Assembly: GCF_001898315.1 (NCBI RefSeq)
Contig: NZ_MKTQ01000014.1
Coordinates: forward strand, 124,001-188,000
DNA length: 64,000 nucleotides
Reading direction: 5' to 3'
From: Microbacterium sp. 70-16
GTDB taxonomy: Bacteria; Actinomycetota; Actinomycetes; Actinomycetales; Microbacteriaceae
A model generated the notes under the pieces. That model was given only the letters and a program-made list of their open reading frames with translations, made no database searches and was not told the DNA's origin. A program made the position numbers and the translations under genes. Below, in pieces: positions 37,497-45,745 of this stretch (its first letter is position 1; each line of letters opens with the position of its first letter).

Positions 37497-37610
37497 CGAG
37501 AGGGAGTATCCCGCCTCGCGCGTCCCGTCAGTACGGGTTCCGTCGTCGGAGCCCCGGGCGCGCGCCGCACCGGATCGAGCATGCACGCCGGAGCGGGGGA
37601 GAGACTTTCG
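37497..37610 (+). ncRNA. yybP-ykoY-type manganese riboswitch upstream of terC
   Basis: The leader carries the hallmark segments of this aptamer class. AGGGAGTA occurs at the 5' side, a CGTCAGTACG segment at 37526-37535, and GAGACTTTCG at the 3' side. The closing stem pairs CGAGAG (37497-37502) with CTTTCG (37605-37610), with one G-U. It lies 30 bases before a TerC-family gene, a classic target of Mn2+-sensing yybP-ykoY RNAs. The recognition is from remembered consensus and was not checked with a covariance model. An expression platform could involve the C-rich CCCCTCC just before the ribosome site. Confidence 0.8.
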
Positions 37611-37639
37611 ACGTCAACCGTCCCCTCCGAAAGGTCCTG

Positions 37640-38710
37640 ATGGAGCTTCCCGTCTGGTTCGAAGTCGGCTCTCTGGTCGCCCTCGTCCTCATCCTCGTCG
37701 CCGATCTGCTGCTCATCCTCAAGCGTCCGCACATCCCGTCCACCCGCGAGTCGACGCTGTGGGTCGTGTTCTACGTCACGCTCGCTCTGATCTTCGCGGG
37801 GATGCTGTGGCTCTTCGCCGGGCACGAATTCGCGGGGCAGTTCATCGCCGGGTGGCTGACGGAGTACAGCCTCTCGATCGACAATCTCTTCGTCTTCGTC
37901 CTGATCATGGGGCAGTTCGCGGTGCCGCGCCGCTACCAGCAGGAAGTGCTGATGGTGGGCATCATCATCGCGCTCGTCCTGCGTGGGCTGTTCATCCTCG
38001 CCGGCGCTGCGATCATCGAGCAGTTCAGCTGGGTGTTCTACATCTTCGGTGCCTTCCTCATCTGGACGGCATGGCGGCAGGCATTCCCCGGCGGCGGTCA
38101 CGACGACGACGTCAAGCAAGAGTCGTTCATCGTGCGGACCCTCCGTCGCATGGTCGACATCAGCGACCATTACGACGGCGCGAAGGTGCGGACGGTTGTC
38201 AACGGCAAGAAGATCTTCACGCCGATGATCATCGTGTTCGCGGCGATCGGCATGACCGACCTGCTGTTCGCGATCGACTCCATCCCGGCGATCTTCGGCA
38301 TCACGCAGAATCCGTTCATCGTGTTCACGGCGAACCTGTTCGCCCTCATGGGGCTCCGACAGCTGTACTTCCTCCTCGGCGATCTGCTCGACCGCCTGAA
38401 GTACCTGCACTACGGCATCGCGTTCATCCTCGCCTTCATCGGCGTGAAGCTGTTCTTCCACGCGATGCACGTCAATGAGCTGTCGTTCATCAACGGCGGC
38501 GATCACATCGACTGGGCGCCGGAGATCTCGACGTGGATGTCGCTGGGGGTCATCGTGGTCTCGATGGTCGTCGCAACGGTCGCGAGCCTCGCCGCGTCCG
38601 CCCGGGAGCGGCGGGCCGTCCCCGCGGGCGACGCACCGTCGACGCCCCTCGAGGCCGCCGAGGCCGTCGCCGAGCAGAAGCGCACGCCGCCGACCGTCGA
38701 CGGTCCGTGA
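37640..38710 (+). CDS. TerC/Alx-family membrane protein, probable manganese exporter
   Basis: A 356-residue integral membrane protein with about nine spans. The family motifs LTEYSLSIDNLFVFVLIM and GMTDLLFAIDSIPAIFGIT are clear; their intramembrane acidic residues are thought to bind metal. A cytoplasmic loop near 155-190 and a polar Ala/Glu-rich tail follow. The ATG at 37640 is preceded by GAAAGG. TerC-family proteins export Mn2+ or help metalate exported proteins, and the riboswitch in its leader supports a manganese role. Tellurite resistance is only the historical name. Confidence 0.92.
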   Translation: MELPVWFEVGSLVALVLILVADLLLILKRPHIPSTRESTLWVVFYVTLALIFAGMLWLFAGHEFAGQFIAGWLTEYSLSIDNLFVFVLIMGQFAVPRRYQQEVLMVGIIIALVLRGLFILAGAAIIEQFSWVFYIFGAFLIWTAWRQAFPGGGHDDDVKQESFIVRTLRRMVDISDHYDGAKVRTVVNGKKIFTPMIIVFAAIGMTDLLFAIDSIPAIFGITQNPFIVFTANLFALMGLRQLYFLLGDLLDRLKYLHYGIAFILAFIGVKLFFHAMHVNELSFINGGDHIDWAPEISTWMSLGVIVVSMVVATVASLAASARERRAVPAGDAPSTPLEAAEAVAEQKRTPPTVDGP

Positions 38711-38742
38711 CGGGGTGCGGGGGAGGCACCCACTCGCGGTGG

Positions 38743-38748
38743 TAATGT
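38743..38748 (+). promoter_or_regulatory. -10 box of the leuC leader transcript
   Basis: TAATGT lies 6 bases before the GTG of the leader peptide, so the attenuator transcript probably starts at or next to that codon. Confidence 0.6.
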
Positions 38749-38754
38749 GACCAC

Positions 38755-38805
38755 GTGCGGATCGCTCGCCTCCTCCTTAGCGGCCGCGGCGAGACCTCGT
38801 TCTGA
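38755..38805 (+). CDS. leucine-rich leader peptide of leuCD
   Basis: A 16-residue ORF reads VRIARLLLSGRGETSF, with three consecutive Leu codons (CTC CTC CTT) at positions 6-8. The GTG is 6 bases after a TAATGT box, so it is probably translated leaderlessly. Its 3' half lies inside one arm of a hairpin (38784-38794 with 38812-38822). A ribosome stalled at the Leu codons for lack of Leu-tRNA would change folding of the leader before leuC, as in known amino-acid attenuators. Confidence 0.75.
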   Translation: MRIARLLLSGRGETSF

Positions 38806-38822
38806 GCCCGCTCTCGTCGCGG
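38784..38822 (+). promoter_or_regulatory. attenuator hairpin before leuC
   Basis: CCGCGGCGAGA (38784-38794) pairs with TCTCGTCGCGG (38812-38822), one G-U, around the end of the leader peptide. A competing GCCC/GGGC pairing is possible further downstream. There is no strong T-run, so control may be by sequestration or by a non-canonical terminator. Confidence 0.55.
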
Positions 38823-38866
38823 AGTCCGTGCTGGGCCTCATCCGCTAGCAGGAGAACGAGACTGAC

Positions 38867-40306
38867 ATGACCACCGACATCCCCGATCGCCCCCGCACCC
38901 TCGCTGAGAAGGTGTGGGACGATCACCTCGTCGTCAAGGGCGAGAACGGCGAACCCGATCTGATTTACATCGATCTGCACCTCGTGCACGAGGTCACCAG
39001 CCCTCAGGCGTTCGACGGCCTGCGTGCCGAGGGACGGCCCGTCCGGCGTCTTGACCTGACGATCGCGACCGAAGACCATAACACCCCGACACTCGAGATC
39101 GACAAGCCGATCGCCGACCTCACGAGCCGCACGCAGATCGAGACGCTGCGCCGCAATGCCGAGGAGTTCGGCGTGCGCCTGCACTCGCTGGGCGACAAAG
39201 AGCAGGGCATCGTGCACGTCGTCGGTCCCCAGCTGGGCCTGACGATGCCGGGCATCACGGTCGTCTGCGGCGACTCGCACACCTCGACCCATGGCGCCTT
39301 CGGCGCGATGGCGTTCGGCATCGGCACTTCCGAGGTCGAGCACGTCCTCGCCACCCAGACGCTGCCGCTGAAGCCCTTCAAGACGATGGCCATCACCGTG
39401 GAGGGCGAGCTCAAGCCCGGCGTCACAGCGAAGGACATCATCCTCGCGATCATCGCCAAGATCGGCGCGAACGGCGGACAGGGCTACGTGCTCGAGTTCC
39501 GCGGCAGCGCGATCCGCTCGCTCTCGATGGAGGGCCGCATGACGATGTGCAACATGTCGATCGAGGCCGGCGCACGCGCGGGCATGGTCGCCCCCGATGA
39601 GACGACGTTCGCGTACGTCAAGGGCCGCCCGCACGCCCCGACCGGGCAGGACTGGGACGACGCTGTCGCGTACTGGCGCACACTGCCCTCGGATGAGGGC
39701 GCCGTCTACGACGCTGAGGTGTTCCTGGATGCCGACGAGCTCGAGCCGTTCGTGACGTGGGGCACCAACCCGGGTCAGGGCGTCTCGCTGAGCCAGGCGG
39801 TGCCCGACCCGGCATCCTTCACCGACCCCAACGACCGCGCTGCGGCCGAGCGCGCGCTGGAGTACATGGACCTGACGCCCGGTACCCCGCTGAAGGACGT
39901 CGCGGTGGATGCCGTGTTCATGGGCTCGTGCACGAACAGTCGCATCGAGGACCTGCGCCAGTTCGCGTCGATCGTCGAGGGTCGCACGAAGGCGGAGGGC
40001 GTGCGCGTCATGGTCGTGCCGGGCTCCGCACGGGTGCGGCTCGAGGCCGAGGCCGAGGGCCTCGACAAGATCTTCACCGACTTCGGTGCCGAGTGGCGGT
40101 TCGCCGGATGCTCGATGTGCCTCGGCATGAACCCCGACCAGCTTGCGCCGGGGGAGCGCTGCGCGTCGACGAGCAACCGCAACTTCGAAGGCCGCCAGGG
40201 CAAGGGCGGGCGCACGCACCTCGTATCGCCCCTCGTCGCCGCGGCGACCGCCGTTCTCGGGCGTCTCGCGAGCCCCAGCGATCTGCCGCAGCGAGTGGAG
40301 GCCTGA
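38867..40306 (+). CDS. leuC: 3-isopropylmalate dehydratase, large subunit
   Basis: A 479-residue aconitase-family subunit that isomerises isopropylmalate with LeuD. The 4Fe-4S cysteines are visible in [14 protein letters not shown] and [12 protein letters not shown], and [15 protein letters not shown] is a substrate-site signature. AGGAGAACGAG precedes the ATG. leuD starts 3 bases after its stop. Expression is probably leucine-dependent through the leader upstream. Confidence 0.96.
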   Translation: MTTDIPDRPRTLAEKVWDDHLVVKGENGEPDLIYIDLHLVHEVTSPQAFDGLRAEGRPVRRLDLTIATEDHNTPTLEIDKPIADLTSRTQIETLRRNAEEFGVRLHSLGDKEQGIVHVVGPQLGLTMPGITVVCGDSHTSTHGAFGAMAFGIGTSEVEHVLATQTLPLKPFKTMAITVEGELKPGVTAKDIILAIIAKIGANGGQGYVLEFRGSAIRSLSMEGRMTMCNMSIEAGARAGMVAPDETTFAYVKGRPHAPTGQDWDDAVAYWRTLPSDEGAVYDAEVFLDADELEPFVTWGTNPGQGVSLSQAVPDPASFTDPNDRAAAERALEYMDLTPGTPLKDVAVDAVFMGSCTNSRIEDLRQFASIVEGRTKAEGVRVMVVPGSARVRLEAEAEGLDKIFTDFGAEWRFAGCSMCLGMNPDQLAPGERCASTSNRNFEGRQGKGGRTHLVSPLVAAATAVLGRLASPSDLPQRVEA

Positions 40307-40308
40307 CC

Positions 40309-40905
40309 ATGGAGAAGTTCACCACTCACACCGGCATCGCCGCTCCGCTGACCCGCTCGGCGGTCGACACCGACCAGATCATCCCGGCGGTGTACCTGAA
40401 GCGCGTCACCAAGACGGGCTTCGACGACGCGCTGTTCGCCAACTGGCGCCAGGACCCGGAGTTCGTGCTCAACCAGCCGGCGTACGCGGGGGCATCCGTT
40501 CTCGTCGCCGGCCCCGATTTCGGCACCGGTTCGAGCCGTGAGCACGCCGTGTGGGCGTTGCGCGACTATGGCTTCCGGGTCGTGCTGAGCCCGCGGTTCG
40601 CCGACATCTTCCGCGGCAACGCGGGCAAGCAGGGCCTGCTCGCGGGTGTCGTCTCCGAGTCGGACGTCGAGGCGCTGTGGGGCGCGATCGCCGCCTCGCC
40701 GGGAGCCCAGATCACGGTCGACCTCACCGAGCGCACGGCGCGGTTGGGTGACCTCCAGGTCTCCTTCGACATCGACGATTACACTAGGTGGCGGCTTCTC
40801 GAAGGGTTCGACGACATCGGACTCACACTGCGCAACGAAGACAGGATCGCGCAGTTCGAGGCGCGCCGAGAGGCGTGGCGGCCGCGGACACTACCCGTCC
40901 GCTAG
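40309..40905 (+). CDS. leuD: 3-isopropylmalate dehydratase, small subunit
   Basis: A 198-residue swivel-domain subunit. [13 protein letters not shown] near residues 20-32 and the active-site loop [17 protein letters not shown] near 68-84 are typical. It forms the active dehydratase with LeuC and is co-transcribed with it. Confidence 0.95.
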   Translation: MEKFTTHTGIAAPLTRSAVDTDQIIPAVYLKRVTKTGFDDALFANWRQDPEFVLNQPAYAGASVLVAGPDFGTGSSREHAVWALRDYGFRVVLSPRFADIFRGNAGKQGLLAGVVSESDVEALWGAIAASPGAQITVDLTERTARLGDLQVSFDIDDYTRWRLLEGFDDIGLTLRNEDRIAQFEARREAWRPRTLPVR

Positions 40906-40973
40906 CCGAGCACAGCACCCCGCACCCGGGGAGAGCAGCACACGCCCTCGACACACAAGTGAGGTTCCGATAG

Positions 40974-42350
40974 ATGAGCACCCTTCTCAGCGCGTCCGCG
41001 CCGACCCCCTCCGGCAACGGGAACGGTGACCTCGCCTCCGGGCAGGTCCTGAAGATCCGCGGAGGACGGCCACTGACCGGACGCGTCGAGGTCAAGGGCG
41101 CGAAGAACCTCGCGACGAAGGCGATGGTCGCCGCTCTCCTCGGTGAGACCGAGAGCGTGCTGCGCGACGTTCCCGAGATCAGCGACGTCAACGTCGTGCG
41201 CTCGCTTCTCGAGGTGCACGGTGTCACCGTGCAGGACGACGGTGAGGGCGTGCTACGGCTCGACCCGCGCGGCGCCGTGTCGGCGCATTTCGAAGAGATC
41301 GACGCGCACGCCGGCGCCTCGCGCATCCCGATCCTGTTCTGCGGACCGCTGCTGCACCTGCTCGGTCAGGCGTTCATCCCCGACCTCGGTGGATGCCGTA
41401 TCGGTGACCGCCCGATTGACTTCCACCTCGATGCGCTGCGGTCGTTCGGTGCGACCGTCGACAAGCTTCCCAGCGGCATCCGCCTGTCGGCGCCCGAGGG
41501 TCTGCACGGCGCGAACATCACGCTGCCCTACCCGAGCGTCGGCGCGACCGAGCAGGTGCTGCTGACGGCCGTGCGCGCGAAGGGCACGACCGAGCTGCGC
41601 AACGCCGCGATCGAGCCGGAGATCATGGACCTGATCGCCGTCCTGCAGAAGATGGGCGCGATCATCTCATACGAGCCCAACCGCGTCATCTTCATCGAGG
41701 GCGTCGACTCGCTGCGCGGCTACGACCACCGCTGCATCTTTGACCGCAACGAAGCCGCCTCGTGGGCGTGTGCGGCCCTCGCGACCGACGGCGACATCTT
41801 CGTCGGGGGAGCGAAGCAGCCCGAGATGCTCACGTTCCTCAACGTCTTCCGCAAGGCCGGCGGCGAGTTCGACATCCACGAGGACGGCATCCGGTTCCAC
41901 CGCGGCGGCGCCCTCAAGCCCGTCACGGTCGAGACTGATGTGCACCCCGGCTTCATGACCGACTGGCAGCAGCCGCTCATCGTGGCCCTCACGCAGGCCG
42001 AGGGCACCTCGACGGTGCACGAGACCGTGTACGAGAACCGGCTCGGGTTCACCCGGGCGCTGAACCAGATGGGCGCCGACATCGTCGTGCACCCCGAGGG
42101 CTTCGCCAGCCCCGAGCGCCGCGTGCCCCGTCGTGCGCTCGAGCAGGCGGCCGTCATCACGGGACCGACGCCGCTGCACGGTGCCGATGTCGTCGTGCCC
42201 GACCTGCGCGGCGGCTACAGCTACGTCATCGCGGCGCTGGCGGCCGAAGGTGAGTCCACCGTCCGCAACGTCGAGATCATCCGCCGCGGCTACGAGAAGT
42301 TCCTCGACAAGCTGACGGCGCTCGGTGCCGATTACGACGTCATCGGCTGA
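40974..42350 (+). CDS. murA: UDP-N-acetylglucosamine 1-carboxyvinyltransferase
   Basis: A 458-residue EPSP-synthase-fold enzyme adding enolpyruvate to UDP-GlcNAc in the first committed step of peptidoglycan synthesis. The N-terminal KGAKNLATKAMVAALL and the active-site loop GGCRIGDRPIDFH are clear. The loop has Cys, the residue alkylated by fosfomycin, rather than the Asp of mycobacterial MurA. It is about 35 residues longer than the usual ~420, largely a low-complexity N-terminus. plsC starts at the last base of its stop region, with a one-base overlap. Confidence 0.95.
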   Translation: MSTLLSASAPTPSGNGNGDLASGQVLKIRGGRPLTGRVEVKGAKNLATKAMVAALLGETESVLRDVPEISDVNVVRSLLEVHGVTVQDDGEGVLRLDPRGAVSAHFEEIDAHAGASRIPILFCGPLLHLLGQAFIPDLGGCRIGDRPIDFHLDALRSFGATVDKLPSGIRLSAPEGLHGANITLPYPSVGATEQVLLTAVRAKGTTELRNAAIEPEIMDLIAVLQKMGAIISYEPNRVIFIEGVDSLRGYDHRCIFDRNEAASWACAALATDGDIFVGGAKQPEMLTFLNVFRKAGGEFDIHEDGIRFHRGGALKPVTVETDVHPGFMTDWQQPLIVALTQAEGTSTVHETVYENRLGFTRALNQMGADIVVHPEGFASPERRVPRRALEQAAVITGPTPLHGADVVVPDLRGGYSYVIAALAAEGESTVRNVEIIRRGYEKFLDKLTALGADYDVIG

Positions 42351-43129
42351 TGGCGCAGCCGCGAACCCCCCGACGGCGCTGGTCGGCTGAGAAGTCCAAG
42401 CCGAGCGCGTTCTCGCCCGCAGCGGCCGTCGTGATCCCGCTGAACGGTCTCATCGCGAAGATCGAGATCTCCGGCATGGAGAACCTGCCCCTCGAGGGGC
42501 CGTACGTGCTCGCACCGAATCACTACAGCGAGTTCGACCCGATCATCGTCGCCGTCGCGACGTGGCGGATGGGTCGTGCGCCGCGGTTCATGGCGAAGGA
42601 GAGCCTGTTCCGGGTGCCGGTGCTGGGTGCGCTGCTGCGCGCCACCGGAATGATCCCCGTCGCGCGCGCCGCGTCGGCGGCGGCCGCGAAGCAGACGATC
42701 GCCCAGGCCGAGGCGCTCGTCGAACACGGGCGCGGCGTCATCGTCTACCCCGAGGGGTCACTCACCCGCGAACCCGACCTGTGGCCGATGCGCGGCAAGA
42801 CCGGCGCCGTGCGGCTCGCACTGACCGGGGACATCCCGGTCATCCCCGTCGCGACGTGGGGCGTGCAGCAGATCCTGCCGCGCTACGGCAAGCTGAGCCT
42901 GTGGCCGCTGCGCAAGAAGGTGCTCGTCAAGGTCGGCCCGGCCGTCGACCTCGACGCGTACCGCGGCGCCCCGCGCACCAACTCGAACCTGATCGCGGCG
43001 ACGGATGCCGTCATGGCCGACATCACGGCGCTGCTGGCCGATGTGCGCGGCATGCAGCCGCCCGCAGAGCGGTGGGATCCCGCGGTGCACGGCCAGACCG
43101 AGACGGGGCGCCTTGAGTCGGAGAACTGA
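42350..43129 (+). CDS. plsC: 1-acyl-sn-glycerol-3-phosphate acyltransferase family protein
   Basis: A 259-residue acyltransferase for phospholipid synthesis. The catalytic H-x4-D is NHYSEFDP, the acceptor-binding motif is YPEGSLTRE, and RFMAKESLF and IPVARAAS are further family blocks. It lies between murA and gpsA, so envelope precursors and glycerophosphate are made from one operon. The exact lipid acceptor is inferred from the family. Confidence 0.9.
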   Translation: MAQPRTPRRRWSAEKSKPSAFSPAAAVVIPLNGLIAKIEISGMENLPLEGPYVLAPNHYSEFDPIIVAVATWRMGRAPRFMAKESLFRVPVLGALLRATGMIPVARAASAAAAKQTIAQAEALVEHGRGVIVYPEGSLTREPDLWPMRGKTGAVRLALTGDIPVIPVATWGVQQILPRYGKLSLWPLRKKVLVKVGPAVDLDAYRGAPRTNSNLIAATDAVMADITALLADVRGMQPPAERWDPAVHGQTETGRLESEN

Positions 43130-43136
43130 CACCGGG

Positions 43137-44243
43137 ATGCCCCGCGTCGCCGTGATCGGATCCGGCAGCTGGGGCACGACATTCGGCAAGGTGCTCGCCG
43201 ACGGCGGCGCGCACGTCGTGATGTGGGCGCGCCGCGCTGAGCTCGCGCAGGAGATCCAGGAGAGCCACCGCAACAGCGAGTACCTGCCCGGCATCAACTT
43301 GCCTCGCTCGATGTCGGCGACGACGCATCTGTCCGAGGCTCTCGACGGGGCGACGCAGATCTACCTTGCGATCTCCAGTCAGGCGCTGCGGCAGAACCTG
43401 AAGGCCGTGCGCCCCCTCATCGCGACCGTCGACGCGCCTGTGGTCTCCCTCATGAAGGGTGTCGAGAAGCGCAGCGGGCTGCGGATGAGCCAGGTCATCG
43501 AGCAGGAGCTGCACTGCGACCCGGCGCGGATCGCCGTGGCATCCGGCCCCAACCTCGCCCTCGAGATCGCTCGCGAGCAACCGACAGCGGCGGTGATCTC
43601 CTCGCCCAGCCGCGAGACGGCCGAGGCGGTGGCGTTGCGCGCGCGCAACAGGTACTTCCGCACGTTTGTGAACACCGACGTGATCGGCACCGAGTTCGGC
43701 GGCGTGCTGAAGAACCTCATCGCGGTCGCCATCGGCATCGTCGACGGCGTCGGCTACGGCGAGAACACGAAGGCCTCGATCATCACGCGGGGCCTGGTCG
43801 AGATGACGGACTTCGCGGTCGCCTACGGCGCCCAGCCCGAGACGCTGCAGGGACTCGCGGGGCTCGGCGACCTCATCGCGACGTGCCAGTCTCCGCTCAG
43901 CCGCAACAACACGGCGGGGCGCCTGCTCGGCCAGGGATACAGCTTCCAAGACGTCGTGAAGCAGATGAACCAGACCGCGGAGGGGCTGGCATCCGTCGCC
44001 CCCATCCTGCAGTTGGCGCGTGAGGCATCCGTGTCGATGCCGATCGTCGAGCAGGTCAAGATGGTGCTCGACGGAGCCATGGACCCGCGCCACATCGCGC
44101 CGCATCTGACCACGGACGACGACAAGCCCAAGGGCGAGAGGACCCAGAATGGACAAAGCGGTGGTGGCGGTGCTCTTCGGCGGTCGCTCCAGCGAGCACT
44201 CGATCAGCTCCGCAACGGCCGGGGGCGTGCTGCGGGCGATTGA
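43137..44243 (+). CDS. gpsA: glycerol-3-phosphate dehydrogenase (NAD(P)+)
   Basis: A 368-residue enzyme reducing dihydroxyacetone phosphate to sn-glycerol 3-phosphate. VIGSGSWGTTFGKVLAD binds the cofactor; SLMKGVEKRSGLRMSQ, SGPNLALEIA and the catalytic-Lys region FGGVLKNLIAVAIGI are conserved. The ATG at 43137 lies 7 bases after plsC. The reading frame runs about 30 residues past the usual end, into a Gly/Arg-rich tail that overlaps ddl by 95 bases. Confidence 0.94.
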   Translation: MPRVAVIGSGSWGTTFGKVLADGGAHVVMWARRAELAQEIQESHRNSEYLPGINLPRSMSATTHLSEALDGATQIYLAISSQALRQNLKAVRPLIATVDAPVVSLMKGVEKRSGLRMSQVIEQELHCDPARIAVASGPNLALEIAREQPTAAVISSPSRETAEAVALRARNRYFRTFVNTDVIGTEFGGVLKNLIAVAIGIVDGVGYGENTKASIITRGLVEMTDFAVAYGAQPETLQGLAGLGDLIATCQSPLSRNNTAGRLLGQGYSFQDVVKQMNQTAEGLASVAPILQLAREASVSMPIVEQVKMVLDGAMDPRHIAPHLTTDDDKPKGERTQNGQSGGGGALRRSLQRALDQLRNGRGRAAGD

Positions 44244-45231
44244 CCGCGAGCGCTTCGACGTCATCCCCGTCGGCATCACGCGCGACGGAGCGTTCATTCT
44301 CGAGGACGACGACCCCGACAAGTTCGCGCTGCGAGCCGAGCACCTGCCCGAGGTGGTCGACAACGGCACGCGCATCATCTGGCCCGATTCGGCGCTCTCG
44401 CGTGAGCTGAAGGTGTCGGATGCCTCAGGCGTGCGCTCGCTGGGTGAGATCGACGTCGTGTTCCCGATCCTGCACGGCCGGTTCGGCGAGGATGGCACGG
44501 TGCAGGGCTTCCTGGAGCTGCTCGACCTCCCCTACGTCGGGGCGGGCCTGCTCATGTCGGCGATCGGGATGGACAAGCACACGACCAAGAGCATCCTGCG
44601 CTCGGCCGGGGTGCCGGTCGTGCCGTGGGTCACCGTGACCCGACGTGACCTCGATCGCGACCGCGACCTGTGGGAGCGGCGCATCCGCGCGCTCGGGCTG
44701 CCGGCCTTCGTCAAGCCCGCCCGCGCCGGATCGAGCGTCGGCGTCTCGAAGGTGAGCGACTGGTCAGAGCTGGATGCCGCGCTCGATGTGGCCTTCGCCG
44801 AGGATCGCACCGTGCTCGTCGAGCAGGGCGTCGTCGGGCGTGAGGTCGAGTGCGGCGTGCTGCAGGGTCGCGACGGTGGGGCGCCGCGCGTGAGCGTTGC
44901 GGGCGAGATCGTCATCACGGGCCGCGACTTCTACGACTTCGAGGCGAAGTACCTCGGCGCGCCGGGGATCGACTTGGTCTGCCCGGCAGAACTGCTCCCG
45001 GGTGAGCTGGCCGAGATGCAGCGTGTCGCCGCCCGCGCGTTCGAAGCGGTCGGCGGCGAGGGTCTGTCGCGCGTGGACTTCTTCTACACCGGCACCGAGT
45101 TCTTCGTGAACGAAGTCAACACGATGCCCGGGTTCACGCCGATCTCGATGTTCCCCACCTGCTGGATCGCGTCGGGAATGTCCTACCCCGAGCTCATCAC
45201 CGAACTGATCGACCTCGCGCTCGCGCGCTGA
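44149..45231 (+). CDS. ddl: D-alanine--D-alanine ligase
   Basis: A 360-residue ATP-grasp ligase making the D-Ala-D-Ala of peptidoglycan. LFGGRSSEHSISSATA near the N-terminus, FPILHGRFGEDGTVQG, KPARAGSSVGVSKV and the late FFVNEVNTMPGFTPISMFP are all present. Length is normal and the start is preceded by GAGAGGAC. It begins inside gpsA. The active-site Tyr region and EVNTMPG suggest a standard D-Ala rather than D-Lac ligase, though this was not tested. Confidence 0.95.
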   Translation: MDKAVVAVLFGGRSSEHSISSATAGGVLRAIDRERFDVIPVGITRDGAFILEDDDPDKFALRAEHLPEVVDNGTRIIWPDSALSRELKVSDASGVRSLGEIDVVFPILHGRFGEDGTVQGFLELLDLPYVGAGLLMSAIGMDKHTTKSILRSAGVPVVPWVTVTRRDLDRDRDLWERRIRALGLPAFVKPARAGSSVGVSKVSDWSELDAALDVAFAEDRTVLVEQGVVGREVECGVLQGRDGGAPRVSVAGEIVITGRDFYDFEAKYLGAPGIDLVCPAELLPGELAEMQRVAARAFEAVGGEGLSRVDFFYTGTEFFVNEVNTMPGFTPISMFPTCWIASGMSYPELITELIDLALAR

Positions 45232-45246
45232 GAGCGGCGGCGTGCA

Positions 45247-45723
45247 TCAGGACGACGGGCGCTCGGTGCACTCGGAACCGCTCGCGGGCAGCTGCTGCAC
45301 GGCGGTTCCGAGTGCGTCGAGCACGTTGCGGGCACTCACGACGTCATAGTCGAGGTACACCTCGAGCGCGGGCGTGCGCCCGTACGTCGTGAAACGGTAG
45401 TTCGGCGCTTCCGAGTCGTCGATGAGCCAGTCGACGCCTCCGGCGCTTTCGCAGACCAGCGTTGAGGGGCCGGACGGCGCGAGACCGCAGGTGAGAAGCA
45501 CGGTCGTGCGGCCGTCGGCGTCGGTCCAGGCACCGGTCGCCTGGGCATCCGTCCAGACACGGTTCATCCCGTCGACGGTGTCGGGCAGGCGCACCGTCAC
45601 GGCCGCACAGGCCGGATCATTCGCTTGCGCGGCGGGCGTCAGCGAGACCGTCGTGCTGCATCCTGACAGCAGCAGTGCCGCCGCGACGACCGCGACAGGG
45701 GCGAAGCGGCGCAGGCGAGACAC
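45247..45723 (-). CDS. DUF3515 lipoprotein
   Basis: A 158-residue secreted lipoprotein. The signal peptide has a basic start, the hydrophobic core APVAVVAAALLLSG and the lipobox LLSGC, with the lipidated Cys near residue 22. The rest contains the DUF3515 pattern (cysteines in DPACAAV, LLTCGLA, LVCESAG and a late SECTERP). In actinomycetes this family commonly lies between ddl and thiL, as here. The function is unknown. The GTG start lies 6 bases after a minus-strand TAGCCT box. Confidence 0.88.
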   Translation of the reverse strand: MSRLRRFAPVAVVAAALLLSGCSTTVSLTPAAQANDPACAAVTVRLPDTVDGMNRVWTDAQATGAWTDADGRTTVLLTCGLAPSGPSTLVCESAGGVDWLIDDSEAPNYRFTTYGRTPALEVYLDYDVVSARNVLDALGTAVQQLPASGSECTERPSS

Positions 45724-45729
45724 CCCTCC

Positions 45730-45739
45730 AGGCTACCGT
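45730..45739. promoter_or_regulatory. shared bidirectional -10 core between the DUF3515 gene and thiL
   Basis: AGGCTACCGT holds a minus-strand TAGCCT (45730-45735) and a plus-strand TACCGT (45734-45739) sharing the central TA. Each box lies 6 bases from its own start codon, so both messages should be leaderless, with start sites 23 bases apart. Confidence 0.65.
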
Positions 45740-45745
45740 GGTGGG

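Noticed and set aside
44149..45231. Ddl as a vancomycin-resistance-type D-Ala-D-Lac ligase
   Set aside because: No vanH or vanX neighbours are present. It sits in a housekeeping envelope cluster and the motifs look like ordinary Ddl.
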